Positions 1 through 5,711 of a DNA stretch of 6,378 nt are shown in pieces. Below the pieces are notes generated by a model. The model searched no databases. It was not told the DNA's origin and worked only from the letters and a program-made list of their open reading frames with translations. The number at the start of each line of letters is the position of its first letter. Position 1 is the first letter of the stretch. Origin of the DNA: Actinomycetota bacterium (GTDB lineage: Bacteria; Actinomycetota; Acidimicrobiia; Acidimicrobiales; AC-14). The position numbers and the translations under genes were made by a program. Location: NCBI GenBank assembly GCA_020200615.1, contig JAIVIH010000162.1:1-6378 (forward strand), written 5' to 3'.

Positions 1-278
1 TAGGTGGGGCGCTCGAAAGGGCCGGCCGGCCTGGTGGCGATCGGGACGACGATCTCAGCGCGCTGGAGCTGGCGCATGCGGCGATGGACTGTGTCTTTGG
101 ACAGGATCGACAGGCGCGCCGCGATCTCGCGCACGGACGCCTGGACGACGAGGCGGTCGCCGCGTGGCTCGGCGTGGGCGACGAGGTCGTCGAGGATCAC
201 GAGGGCGTCGGCGCCGTGGCGGCGCAGGAACCCGAGGGCCTCGGGGTAGCGGTGCTCGATGCGGGCCTCAGGCGGCAT
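1..278 (-). CDS. Winged-helix/HTH DNA-binding protein, N-terminal part (runs off left edge)
   Basis: Reading leftwards from an ATG at 278-276, the frame stays open to the window edge and gives about 92 residues. The first 45 residues are mixed helix with an acidic stretch (LVILDDLVAHAEP). Next comes a helix-turn-helix pattern at about residues 49-75 (ASVREIAARL, then SKDTVHRRMRQLQRAEIV). This looks like the recognition unit of winged-helix proteins, in which the residues after SKDT contact DNA. I infer DNA binding, possibly in replication or control of a mobile element, but do not recognise a named family. The start overlaps the end of the upstream small HTH gene by 11 bases once that gene's frameshift is corrected, so the two probably form one transcript with coupled translation. 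The C-terminal part lies outside the window, so the function stays open. Confidence 0.6.
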   Translation of the reverse strand, partial: MPPEARIEHRYPEALGFLRRHGADALVILDDLVAHAEPRGDRLVVQASVREIAARLSILSKDTVHRRMRQLQRAEIVVPIATRPAGPFERPT

Positions 279-484
279 CGTCGTGGCCGGCCTCGATGCC
301 GGCCAGGCGCAGCAGGGCGGCGGGGGATGCGCAGGCAGCGGCCGAAGGCCACGACGGGGATGCCCTCGGCGCCGCCGGTGGCCCGCCAGCGGCGGGTCAG
401 CTCGTAGAGCTGGGAGCGGCCGAGCTGGGTCAGCTCCTGGGCCTGCTCGATGCGCAGGAACGGGGGAAGTTCGTCGATTCGCAC
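268..484 (-). pseudogene. Excisionase-like helix-turn-helix protein, single-base frameshift
   Basis: It starts with GTG at 484-482, preceded by a GGGAG ribosome-binding site. The N-terminal 50 residues (PPFLRIEQAQELTQLGRSQLYELTRRW, here abridged: EQAQELTQLGRSQLYELT) match the MerR/excisionase-like HTH used by small Xis-type proteins of actinobacterial integrative elements, including the following VVAFGRCLRIP wing. After the LRIP motif the original frame turns into low-complexity Arg/Pro. The neighbouring frame continues sensibly (AALLRLAGIEAGHDDAA) to a TGA at 270-268. Removing one base from the five-G run at 322-326 (plus strand) joins the two into a 71-residue protein of normal size. In this family such proteins bend DNA at the attachment site and steer the integrase toward excision; here that role is inferred from sequence and from the nearby integrase. 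The extra base could be real decay or a homopolymer sequencing error. Confidence 0.6.
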
Positions 485-505
485 CTGTGGCTCCCATCGT
501 CATGA

Positions 506-521
506 CTTACCCTTCGGTAAG
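506..521. promoter_or_regulatory. Perfect inverted repeat in divergent intergenic region (candidate operator)
   Basis: CTTACC and GGTAAG form a perfect 6-base inverted repeat around a CTTC spacer. It lies between the divergent excisionase-like gene (start 484) and XRE regulator gene (start 552 or later). The right arm runs into TAAGAT (518-523), which fits an actinobacterial TAnnnT -10 box for rightward transcription, though no good -35 hexamer is visible. A repeat overlapping a promoter next to an XRE gene is the usual place for an autoregulatory operator; that role is inferred. Confidence 0.4.
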
Positions 522-551
522 ATCGACTAGCATCATGAAGCCGGAAGCCGG

Positions 552-1307
552 ATGGCGCAACGGGTTTGGCCCCGCCGCGCTGTCCCCGATCTGCGACGGG
601 TGAGCGTGGCCAAGCCGAAGCGAGCCGACACGGGGGCCTGGACGCCGAGCCAGGTGGTGGCCCACAACATGAGCCGGGCCCGTCAGCTGCGGGGCTTGAC
701 CCAGGCCGAGATCGCCGAGCGCCTCTCCCGGTTCACGGGCGCGCCGTGGAGCGACGTCACCGTGGCGCAGGCCGAGGGCTCGGTGTCGGGCAAGCGGGTG
801 CGCCAGTTCACCGCCAACGAGCTGGTGGCTCTGGCCCGCACCTTCGACCTGCCGGTCCTGTACTTCTTCCTGCCCCCCGAGGACCGTTCCGGGGAGCTGC
901 GGACCCCCGACGCCGGCGACATGCCCTGGGAGTATCTGCTGCTGTTGGTGTGGGGCCACCGCCGCAACTTCCCCGACGTCGCCGAGCGGGCGGCGCCGTG
1001 GGCCCACGCCTCGACCGTGCTCGTCCCCTCCGGTGACGTCCTCGACGCCGAGGATGAGCACTACCTGGTGCGGGACAGCCGGCGCCACCGTGAGCACCTC
1101 ACGCCCCAGGACATTCTGGGGGTGGCGTTCAACGGGATGGCCCGCAGCCACATCCGGGGCAGCTTCGCCGGCAAGGACCTCGAGGAGCTCGCCTCCAACC
1201 TGCGCCGGCTCGCGGACGCCTTTGACGCGTTCAACAACTACGCGCCCGGCACATTCTTCGACACCGAAACTTTGCGGGAATTGGCACGGGGAGAGGAGCC
1301 ATCATGA
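552..1307 (+). CDS. XRE-family (Cro/C1-type HTH) transcriptional regulator
   Basis: The 251-residue protein has a Cro/C1-type helix-turn-helix at about residues 34-105. Its recognisable parts are VVAHNMSRARQLRGLTQAEIAERLS, shown here as RARQLRGLTQAEIAERLS, a divergent middle helix, and the closing NELVALARTFDLPVLYFFLPP segment (ELVALARTFDLPVLYFF). The remaining 145 residues are charged and helical, with no domain I recognise. Proteins of this type act as cytoplasmic repressors or switches; here it probably controls the divergent excisionase side and its own operon. Its stop codon overlaps the integrase start (ATGA, 1304-1307), so the two are co-translated. The start is uncertain. ATG 552 has a GGAAG only 4 bases upstream, and the first 18 residues (rich in Arg and Trp) do not look like family sequence. 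GTG 600 or GTG 606 would give the more usual VAKPKR start. The frame shows no damage, unlike its neighbours. Confidence 0.8.
   Translation: MAQRVWPRRAVPDLRRVSVAKPKRADTGAWTPSQVVAHNMSRARQLRGLTQAEIAERLSRFTGAPWSDVTVAQAEGSVSGKRVRQFTANELVALARTFDLPVLYFFLPPEDRSGELRTPDAGDMPWEYLLLLVWGHRRNFPDVAERAAPWAHASTVLVPSGDVLDAEDEHYLVRDSRRHREHLTPQDILGVAFNGMARSHIRGSFAGKDLEELASNLRRLADAFDAFNNYAPGTFFDTETLRELARGEEPS
1294..1298 (+). promoter_or_regulatory. Ribosome-binding site fixing the integrase start
   Basis: AGGAG lies 5 bases before ATG 1304, inside the last codons of the XRE gene. It identifies 1304 as the true integrase start, although the longest open frame for the integrase body begins elsewhere in another phase. 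It also supports coupled expression of regulator and integrase. Confidence 0.6.
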
Positions 1308-2573
1308 GTGCCGGCGCGAGAGCGAACATCGGGAAGCGAGGAGCGACCTACACCTACTACGCCTACGTTACGGGCGCAGACGGTCGCCGACGGCAGGTCA
1401 GCAAGGTGGATTCCGTACTCGTCGTGAGGCCGAGGCGGCCAGAGTCGAGGCGCTCAACACTATCAACACGGGGACGTTCGTCCGAGCCGAACGGGTCACC
1501 GTCGCCAGCTTTCTGGTCGACGAGTGGCTGCCCACTCGGCGCCCACCGAATCTTGAGGAGAGCACCTACTCGTCCTACGAGCGTGACCTCCGTCTCCACG
1601 TGATCCCGTACATCGGGGCGATCCCGCTGCAGAAGCTCACCCCCATGGATCTCAATGCGCTCTACCGCACGCTGCTGGACGCCGGCCGTCGGCTACCGGC
1701 CACGCCCAAGCGGCGGCGATCGGGCGATGTCGTCGAACGCGCCAGGGAGTTGCGACAGCAGGGCCTGACCTACGAGGCCGTTGCCGAGCGGCTCGCGAAG
1801 GAGCTATCCAACGACGCCGCCGGAATCACCAGGCATGCGGTCGCGGCGTTCCTGCGCCGTAACGCTGGGGCACGCATCGACCGATCGACGCGCCCGACCG
1901 GGCTCAAGCCGCGAACGGTTCGCTACGTCCATACCATCGTCCACGCCGCGCTCAAGGACGCGCTGCGCTGGAACCGCGTCGCACGCAACGTCGCCGACGC
2001 CGCCACCCCACCGCCGGTCGGTGCAGCTCGCAGCCCTCGGCCCTCCGCGTGGACCGCCGACGAGCTCGCTCGATTCCTCGACTTCGTCGCCGCCAGCCGG
2101 TACCTCCCGGCATGGGTGTTCCTCGCGACGACCGGATGTCGGCGGGGCGAGTGCCTCGGGGTTGCCTGGGGAGATCTCGATCTCGAACGGGCGACCGCGG
2201 TTGTGTCTCAACAGCTCACGGTCGTAGGTGGGCGGCTCCTGCTCAAGCCTCTGCCCAAGACGAAGCGGGCCCATCTCATCCGACTCGACACGGTCACCAC
2301 TGCGATGCTTCGGAGCTGGCGGGCCCGCCAGAACGAGGAACGGCTGCTGGTCGGGGCCGGATACGAGGGCATCAAGCTCGCCTTCTGCCATCCAGACGCA
2401 CATGGGCGACGCTGGCACTCCTGGAGGGGATTGACATCAAGATCGTCTCGGAGCGGCTGAACCACTCCAGTACGCATGTGACGCGGGAGATCTATACGCA
2501 TGTGACGCCGCCCATGCAGAGCGACGCGGCGGAGCGGGTCGCGGCGAGGATCTTCGGGACGTCGTCGACGTGA
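1304..2573 (+). pseudogene. Tyrosine recombinase/integrase, degraded (frameshift plus catalytic-box deletion)
   Basis: Tyrosine integrases insert and excise elements through a covalent phosphotyrosine link. The reading frame here is in three pieces. 1304-1405 encodes the arm-binding N-terminus (IGKRGATYTYYAYVTGADGRRR). At 1405 one G is missing (AAG-GTGGATTC where AAG-GGT-GGA-TTC is expected). The core frame then runs to 2399 and holds the core-binding domain (VASFLVDEWL, TYSSYERDLRLHVIPYIG) and the first half of the catalytic domain, with Arg I in TTGCRRGE (codon 2140-2142) and the Lys in PKTK (2257-2259). At about 2399/2400 the frame moves again. It resumes as TWATLALLEGIDIKIVSERL, with the late His in LNHSS (2463-2465) and the Tyr in REIYTHV (2493-2495). 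Between FCHPD and TWATL, relatives have roughly 30 residues ending in HDLRH; that box, with catalytic His and Arg II, is absent. The product should be inactive. An insertion of about 70 residues sits at 1693-1902. The stop lies 10 bases from the end of the convergent toxin gene. Confidence 0.85.
1693..1902 (+). other. HTH-like insertion within the integrase core-binding domain
   Basis: The core-binding domain of actinobacterial integrases usually runs from a helix like LYRTLLDAGRR almost directly into LKPRTVRYVHTIVHAALKDA (here LKPRTVRYVHTIVHAAL). In this gene the two are separated by 70 codons in frame. The insert begins with a basic linker (PKRRRSGD) and then has a pattern of three helices: VVERARELRQQGLTYEAVAE, followed by LAKEL, an acidic turn, and ITRHAVAAFLRR. 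The QGLTYEAVAERL part looks like a helix-turn-helix. It is in frame and of the same base composition as its surroundings, so it appears to be part of the ancestral protein and not a later disruption. A DNA-binding role is inferred only. Confidence 0.5.
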
Positions 2574-2583
2574 GCGAAGTGCG

Positions 2584-3480
2584 TTACTGCACCTGCCACC
2601 CTGATGAAAACGCGGACCATCGCGATCGGCTGGCTTCTCCAGCGATCACCGGGTCGGCGAAGCGGATCACTTCCGTGATGACGTCCTCGTAGACAGCCGC
2701 CAGTTCCGCGGTGAGCCCACTGCGTCGAAGGAAAGCCGCCCATGCGCCCTGTCGCTCCTCACCGAGGGTCACCAGGATCTCGCGAAGCGGGCGTAGCTGG
2801 GTCGCACGGTGGCCCGCCGTCGCCGTGACCGCCGCCGAGAGGAGGGCGCCATCGATGTCGTTCCGGCGCACCAGGAGCACGACATCGGCGAAGTCACGCT
2901 CTCGCGTCGTGGTGTCGCCGCGCGCCACCATCGTGACGATCTTCTCGGCGAGAACCGTCTCGATGGGATAGCCGATCACGGGGAAGGGATCACCGAGAAG
3001 AGCCGGATACGGGACCTCGGCCGGTGCCGGCACCACGGGGTCGCCGACGTTGACGTCGAGCCGGAGGGGAACCTCGGCCCGATGGAGCCGTGCCGGCACC
3101 GTCAGGCGAACACCGGCGTAAAGGTCGAACTCCCTGATGGTCTCGGACGTGAGGCGGTCCGGCTCAAACACCACGCCGTCGTCAACCTCCACGTCGAGCA
3201 CGTCGCGCACGATGGAGGCGACGGTTTCGACGTCGTTGGCGATCGACACCGCCAGGAGATCGACGTCTCGCGTCGGTCGACGGTCGCCAAACGCGGCGAG
3301 CAGCATGCCTCCCTTGAGAATGAAGTGGTCTCGATGCCGCGACAAGGAGAGCCGGAAGAGGAAGCGCTCGAGGACGTAGAGAACGAAGAGCTCATCGGTG
3401 GGACGGCCGCTCGTCCGTGCCAGCGCCTGGAGGTCGCGATACGCACGACCTGCAGCCGTCTCGCGCGTTGGACGGCTCAA
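2584..3480 (-). CDS. abiEii: AbiEii/AbiGii-type nucleotidyltransferase toxin (type IV toxin-antitoxin)
   Basis: The 298-residue protein has the usual length and layout of AbiEii-family toxins, DNA-polymerase-beta-type nucleotidyltransferases that halt growth, for example during phage infection. Motif I is FILKGGMLL (KGG at 56-58), which stands for the GS motif. Motif II is TRDVDLL, with the metal-binding Asp pair at 72 and 74. Further conserved parts are LRLDVNVGDPV, the YPIETVLAEKI segment with Lys180, and RERDFADVVLL with Asp196/Asp199. No key residue appears lost. It starts with TTG at 3480-3478. This overlaps the antitoxin stop by 4 bases (TTGA) and has no visible ribosome-binding site, so translation should depend on ribosomes finishing the antitoxin. 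It ends tail to tail with the integrase pseudogene. Members of this family probably modify tRNA or other RNA with nucleotides, but the target here cannot be read from sequence. Confidence 0.9.
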   Translation of the reverse strand: MSRPTRETAAGRAYRDLQALARTSGRPTDELFVLYVLERFLFRLSLSRHRDHFILKGGMLLAAFGDRRPTRDVDLLAVSIANDVETVASIVRDVLDVEVDDGVVFEPDRLTSETIREFDLYAGVRLTVPARLHRAEVPLRLDVNVGDPVVPAPAEVPYPALLGDPFPVIGYPIETVLAEKIVTMVARGDTTTRERDFADVVLLVRRNDIDGALLSAAVTATAGHRATQLRPLREILVTLGEERQGAWAAFLRRSGLTAELAAVYEDVITEVIRFADPVIAGEASRSRWSAFSSGWQVQ

Positions 3481-4073
3481 GCTTGAAGGACTCGCAACGC
3501 AGCGGCGATTGGGCTCCAGCTCCGCAAGACTCGAGCATATTCGGCGAGCCGCGGCAGATCCGTGTGGGCTCCCGCATACCGGCGCAATGCGGCGTTGGCG
3601 AGGTCCTCACCGACGAGGTGGCGCAGTCTGAAAGTGTCGACGATGGTGCGCTCCCGGTCGCTGATCTGGAACCGCTCGCCGTGGTCGAGCGTGATCTCGA
3701 TGCGCCCGAGGTCGAACGTCGACGCGCTGAAGACGTGGACGGTTGTTGGCGGATGGTCGATCACCGGGCGATGGGAGCCCTCCGGCACCGCAAGGTGCAC
3801 GGTGCTCGGGATCTCATCGCTGAGATTCCAGTACGCCAGAGCCGAGTTCAGGCAGACCATGCCGTGGGAGGCTCTCGCCGAGACAGTGACGAAGTCGATG
3901 CCCTCGGTACCGGCCGCTTCGGCAAGCTGGTAAAGGCCCCGCGACAACTCCACGAGGTCGCCGTCGTCCCGCAGTCGGTAGAGGTCGCGCCAGGAGACGC
4001 CCGCGTCGACGGCCTCCTTGGCGCGAAAGATCGGGCCAAGGTTTCGGATCCGGTCGAGAGCCGGGATAGACAC
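3477..4073 (-). CDS. abiEi: AbiEi-type antitoxin, winged-helix transcriptional autorepressor
   Basis: This 198-residue protein matches the AbiEi antitoxin layout. A winged helix at about residues 11-50 (FRAKEAVDAGVSWRDLYRLR, then GDLVELSRGLYQL) is followed by the antitoxin C-terminal domain (VCLNSALAYWNLSDEIPSTV, VHLAVPEGSHRP, HGERFQISDRERTIVDTFRL in part). In the type IV AbiE system the antitoxin does not bind the toxin stably. It counteracts toxin activity through its C-terminal domain and represses its own promoter through the N-terminal domain. The GTG start at 4073-4071 has no ribosome-binding site but sits 7 bases after a TAGACT box, which suggests a leaderless mRNA. It lies upstream of the toxin in the usual order. 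The frame is clean, with no sign of decay, in contrast to the integrase module beside it. Confidence 0.88.
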   Translation of the reverse strand: MSIPALDRIRNLGPIFRAKEAVDAGVSWRDLYRLRDDGDLVELSRGLYQLAEAAGTEGIDFVTVSARASHGMVCLNSALAYWNLSDEIPSTVHLAVPEGSHRPVIDHPPTTVHVFSASTFDLGRIEITLDHGERFQISDRERTIVDTFRLRHLVGEDLANAALRRYAGAHTDLPRLAEYARVLRSWSPIAAALRVLQA

Positions 4074-4080
4074 GTATGAA

Positions 4081-4086
4081 AGTCTA
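4081..4086 (-). promoter_or_regulatory. Candidate -10 box of the abiE operon (leaderless)
   Basis: Read on the minus strand, TAGACT matches the actinobacterial TAnnnT -10 pattern. It is followed by TTCATAC and then directly by the GTG start of the antitoxin at 4073. This spacing puts transcription start at or next to the GTG. No convincing -35 hexamer is seen. The short CCTC-AG-GAGG inverted repeat at 4102-4111 just upstream could be an AbiEi operator arm, but that is a guess. Confidence 0.35.
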
Positions 4087-4118
4087 CAGAGGTCGGCAGT
4101 ACCTCAGGAGGATTTCAG

Positions 4119-4135
4119 ACGGCCCTTTAGGCCGT
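4119..4135 (-). terminator. Small hairpin at the stop codon of the substrate-binding protein gene
   Basis: ACGGCC and GGCCGT form a perfect 6-base stem around a 5-base loop that contains part of the TAA stop codon of the transporter gene (4129-4127). No T-tract follows on the minus strand, so it is at best a weak intrinsic terminator between the transport operon and the abiE operon. Confidence 0.3.
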
Positions 4136-5653
4136 TCCGGCACGGCATGACACGACAAGGGTGTGGGTCTCGTATTGGGCGATGGGCACCACCGGGAGCT
4201 CGGACATCAGGAGCTTCTCGGCCTGCTGGTACGCGTTCAGGCGCTTGGTCTCGTCTCCGGACTCCCGGGCCGTCCGGATGAGGGAGTCGAAGTCGGGCGA
4301 GCTGAAGCCGGTGACGTTGTCGGCGTGGCCGCTGTAGAAGAGCGGCGTCAGGAACGCATCGGGCGTGGGATAGGAGCCGATCCACGCCAGTCGAAAGAAC
4401 TCCTGCTCGCCACTGACGGCGAACTTCAGATAATCGGTGTAGCTGTGGGCCCGGAGGTTGGCGGGGATGCCGGCTGCCCTGAGGTTGCCCTGGATGGCCT
4501 GGGCCACGGCTTCCTGCGTCGGATCCTGGTCGTAGTCGATCTGGATCTCGGGGACGGCTCGGGACCCGAACACCTCACCCAGAAGGATGCGGGCCCGAGC
4601 AGGGTCGAACCGGCACTTCTCTCCACAGGGGTCGGGCTGATAGCCGGGAATGCCCTGGGCGATCACCCCGGACGTGGCCCGCACGCGGTTGCCGTATACC
4701 ACCCGGACGATGGCGTCACGGTCGATGGCCCGCACGACGGCCTCACGGAAACGGGTGTCCTGGAACTTCGGATTACGCAGGTTGAACCCGTAGAAGAGCT
4801 CGGCCGGATAGGGCCGGAAGCTGTCCCGCCCTCGGTCCCTGACGACCTGCTCGACCCTTTCCGCCGGGATCGCCGTCCAGTCCAGGCGTCCCCGCAGGAA
4901 GGCTGCGTAGGGCGCATCGCTGTCCGAGCCCATGTGGACTTCCAGTCCCTTCAGGGACATCTTCATCCCCGGAGCGGGCATGAGACGGATGACCTCGGCG
5001 CTGCGGGAACGGATCATGAACGGCCCGCTCCCGACCGGGTGGACGGCGAAGGGCTGTGCCGGCGCGGGCGCCTCGACCGACTCCCTCGGGACGACGCCGA
5101 ACGACGGATGACCGAGGATGGCCGGGAAGGAGGACAGGGGATAGGACAGCTCGATCCGGACCGTCCCCCGCCCCGGGAGGGTCACTCCCTCGAAGCCCTC
5201 GACCTTGCCCTCGCTCAGGGCCTGGTAGCCGACGATGGCTTCTAGCTGGGCCGACGCCGGGGAGTTCGAGTCCTTCCTGCCGATCCTGTCCAGCGTGTAC
5301 TTGACGTCGTCGGGGACGACGGCGCGCCCATTGCTGAACCGGGCGCCAGCCCGGAGCGTGAAGGTCCAGGCCTTCTGGTCGGGGCTCGCCTCCCAGCGGG
5401 CGGCCAGGGCGGGACGGACCTGCAGGGTCTCCGGGTCGTAGGTGGTGAGACCGTCGAAGAGCTGCTCGACCACCAGCAGCTCGGCCGGGAAGCGGGCCTG
5501 CGCCGGATCGAGGGACTGGGGTCGCTCGAGGCCGATGCGGAGGACGCCCTCGGGGGCTCCCTCGCGCCCGCCCTCGGAGTCGGCCGAGCAGCCGGCGGCG
5601 ACCAGGGCCAGGACCAGGAGCAGCCCGCGGAGGAGCTTCAGACGGGCGAACAT
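4127..5653 (-). CDS. Oligopeptide/dipeptide ABC transporter substrate-binding lipoprotein (SBP_bac_5), C-terminus apparently cut short
   Basis: The 508-residue protein begins with a lipoprotein signal: basic FARLKLLR, hydrophobic GLLLVLALVAA, and a lipobox ending AAGC with Cys22 as the lipid-anchored residue. The mature part is a family 5 binding protein: GVLRIGLERPQSLDP, EQLFDGLTTYDPETLQVRPA, WTFTLRAGARFSNGRAV, GSGPF, YGFNLRNPKFQDTRFREAV and AEKLLMSELPVVPIAQYETH are all characteristic. It should capture peptides or similar solutes outside the membrane and hand them to a permease energised by the ATPase encoded just upstream (58-base gap, same strand). A Cys pair (CGEKC, about residue 350) is seen in related actinobacterial proteins. 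Relatives usually continue about 20 residues after the THTLV segment with a strand region; here the protein changes to SCRAGTA and stops. No strong ribosome-binding site precedes ATG 5653; an AGGAGG lies about 45 bases upstream. The exact substrate cannot be told. Confidence 0.88.
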   Translation of the reverse strand: MFARLKLLRGLLLVLALVAAGCSADSEGGREGAPEGVLRIGLERPQSLDPAQARFPAELLVVEQLFDGLTTYDPETLQVRPALAARWEASPDQKAWTFTLRAGARFSNGRAVVPDDVKYTLDRIGRKDSNSPASAQLEAIVGYQALSEGKVEGFEGVTLPGRGTVRIELSYPLSSFPAILGHPSFGVVPRESVEAPAPAQPFAVHPVGSGPFMIRSRSAEVIRLMPAPGMKMSLKGLEVHMGSDSDAPYAAFLRGRLDWTAIPAERVEQVVRDRGRDSFRPYPAELFYGFNLRNPKFQDTRFREAVVRAIDRDAIVRVVYGNRVRATSGVIAQGIPGYQPDPCGEKCRFDPARARILLGEVFGSRAVPEIQIDYDQDPTQEAVAQAIQGNLRAAGIPANLRAHSYTDYLKFAVSGEQEFFRLAWIGSYPTPDAFLTPLFYSGHADNVTGFSSPDFDSLIRTARESGDETKRLNAYQQAEKLLMSELPVVPIAQYETHTLVVSCRAGTA

Positions 5654-5711
5654 TGGTTCAAGGCTACGGGTTGCTCGAAGGGCGGCGACGCCACCCTCCT
5701 ACTCCTGTGCG

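Noticed and set aside
507..1151. Minus-strand open frame of 214 codons opposite the XRE gene
   Set aside because: The plus-strand protein has a clear HTH, and the minus frame only mirrors its codon bias.
1033..1303. N-terminal extension of the integrase core frame back to 1033
   Set aside because: It overlaps the intact XRE gene in another phase and is Ser/Thr/Arg-rich without motifs. The ribosome-binding site and arm-binding domain show the integrase begins at 1304 and is frameshifted.
2574..2583. Intrinsic terminator between the convergent integrase and toxin genes
   Set aside because: Only short imperfect repeats (such as ACGTC-GTC-GACGT and GTGC-GTTACT-GCAC) without T-tracts are visible around here.
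2809..3486. Plus-strand open frame opposite the AbiEii toxin gene
   Set aside because: It is a shadow of the toxin reading frame with no ribosome-binding site or family resemblance.
4081..4160. tRNA gene or tRNA 3' end as the integration site
   Set aside because: No cloverleaf, T-arm consensus (GGTTCGAATCC-like) or CCA end was found near the presumed junction or elsewhere in the window.
4163..5245. Open frame of 360 codons on the plus strand opposite the binding-protein gene
   Set aside because: It is the antisense shadow of a clear lipoprotein gene, has no recognisable motifs, and follows from high GC content in which stops are rare on the opposite strand.
5690..5706. AGGAGG motif with a following GTG as the true start of the binding-protein gene
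   Set aside because: The GTG after it is out of frame with the lipoprotein, and ATG 5653 gives a complete signal peptide and lipobox.
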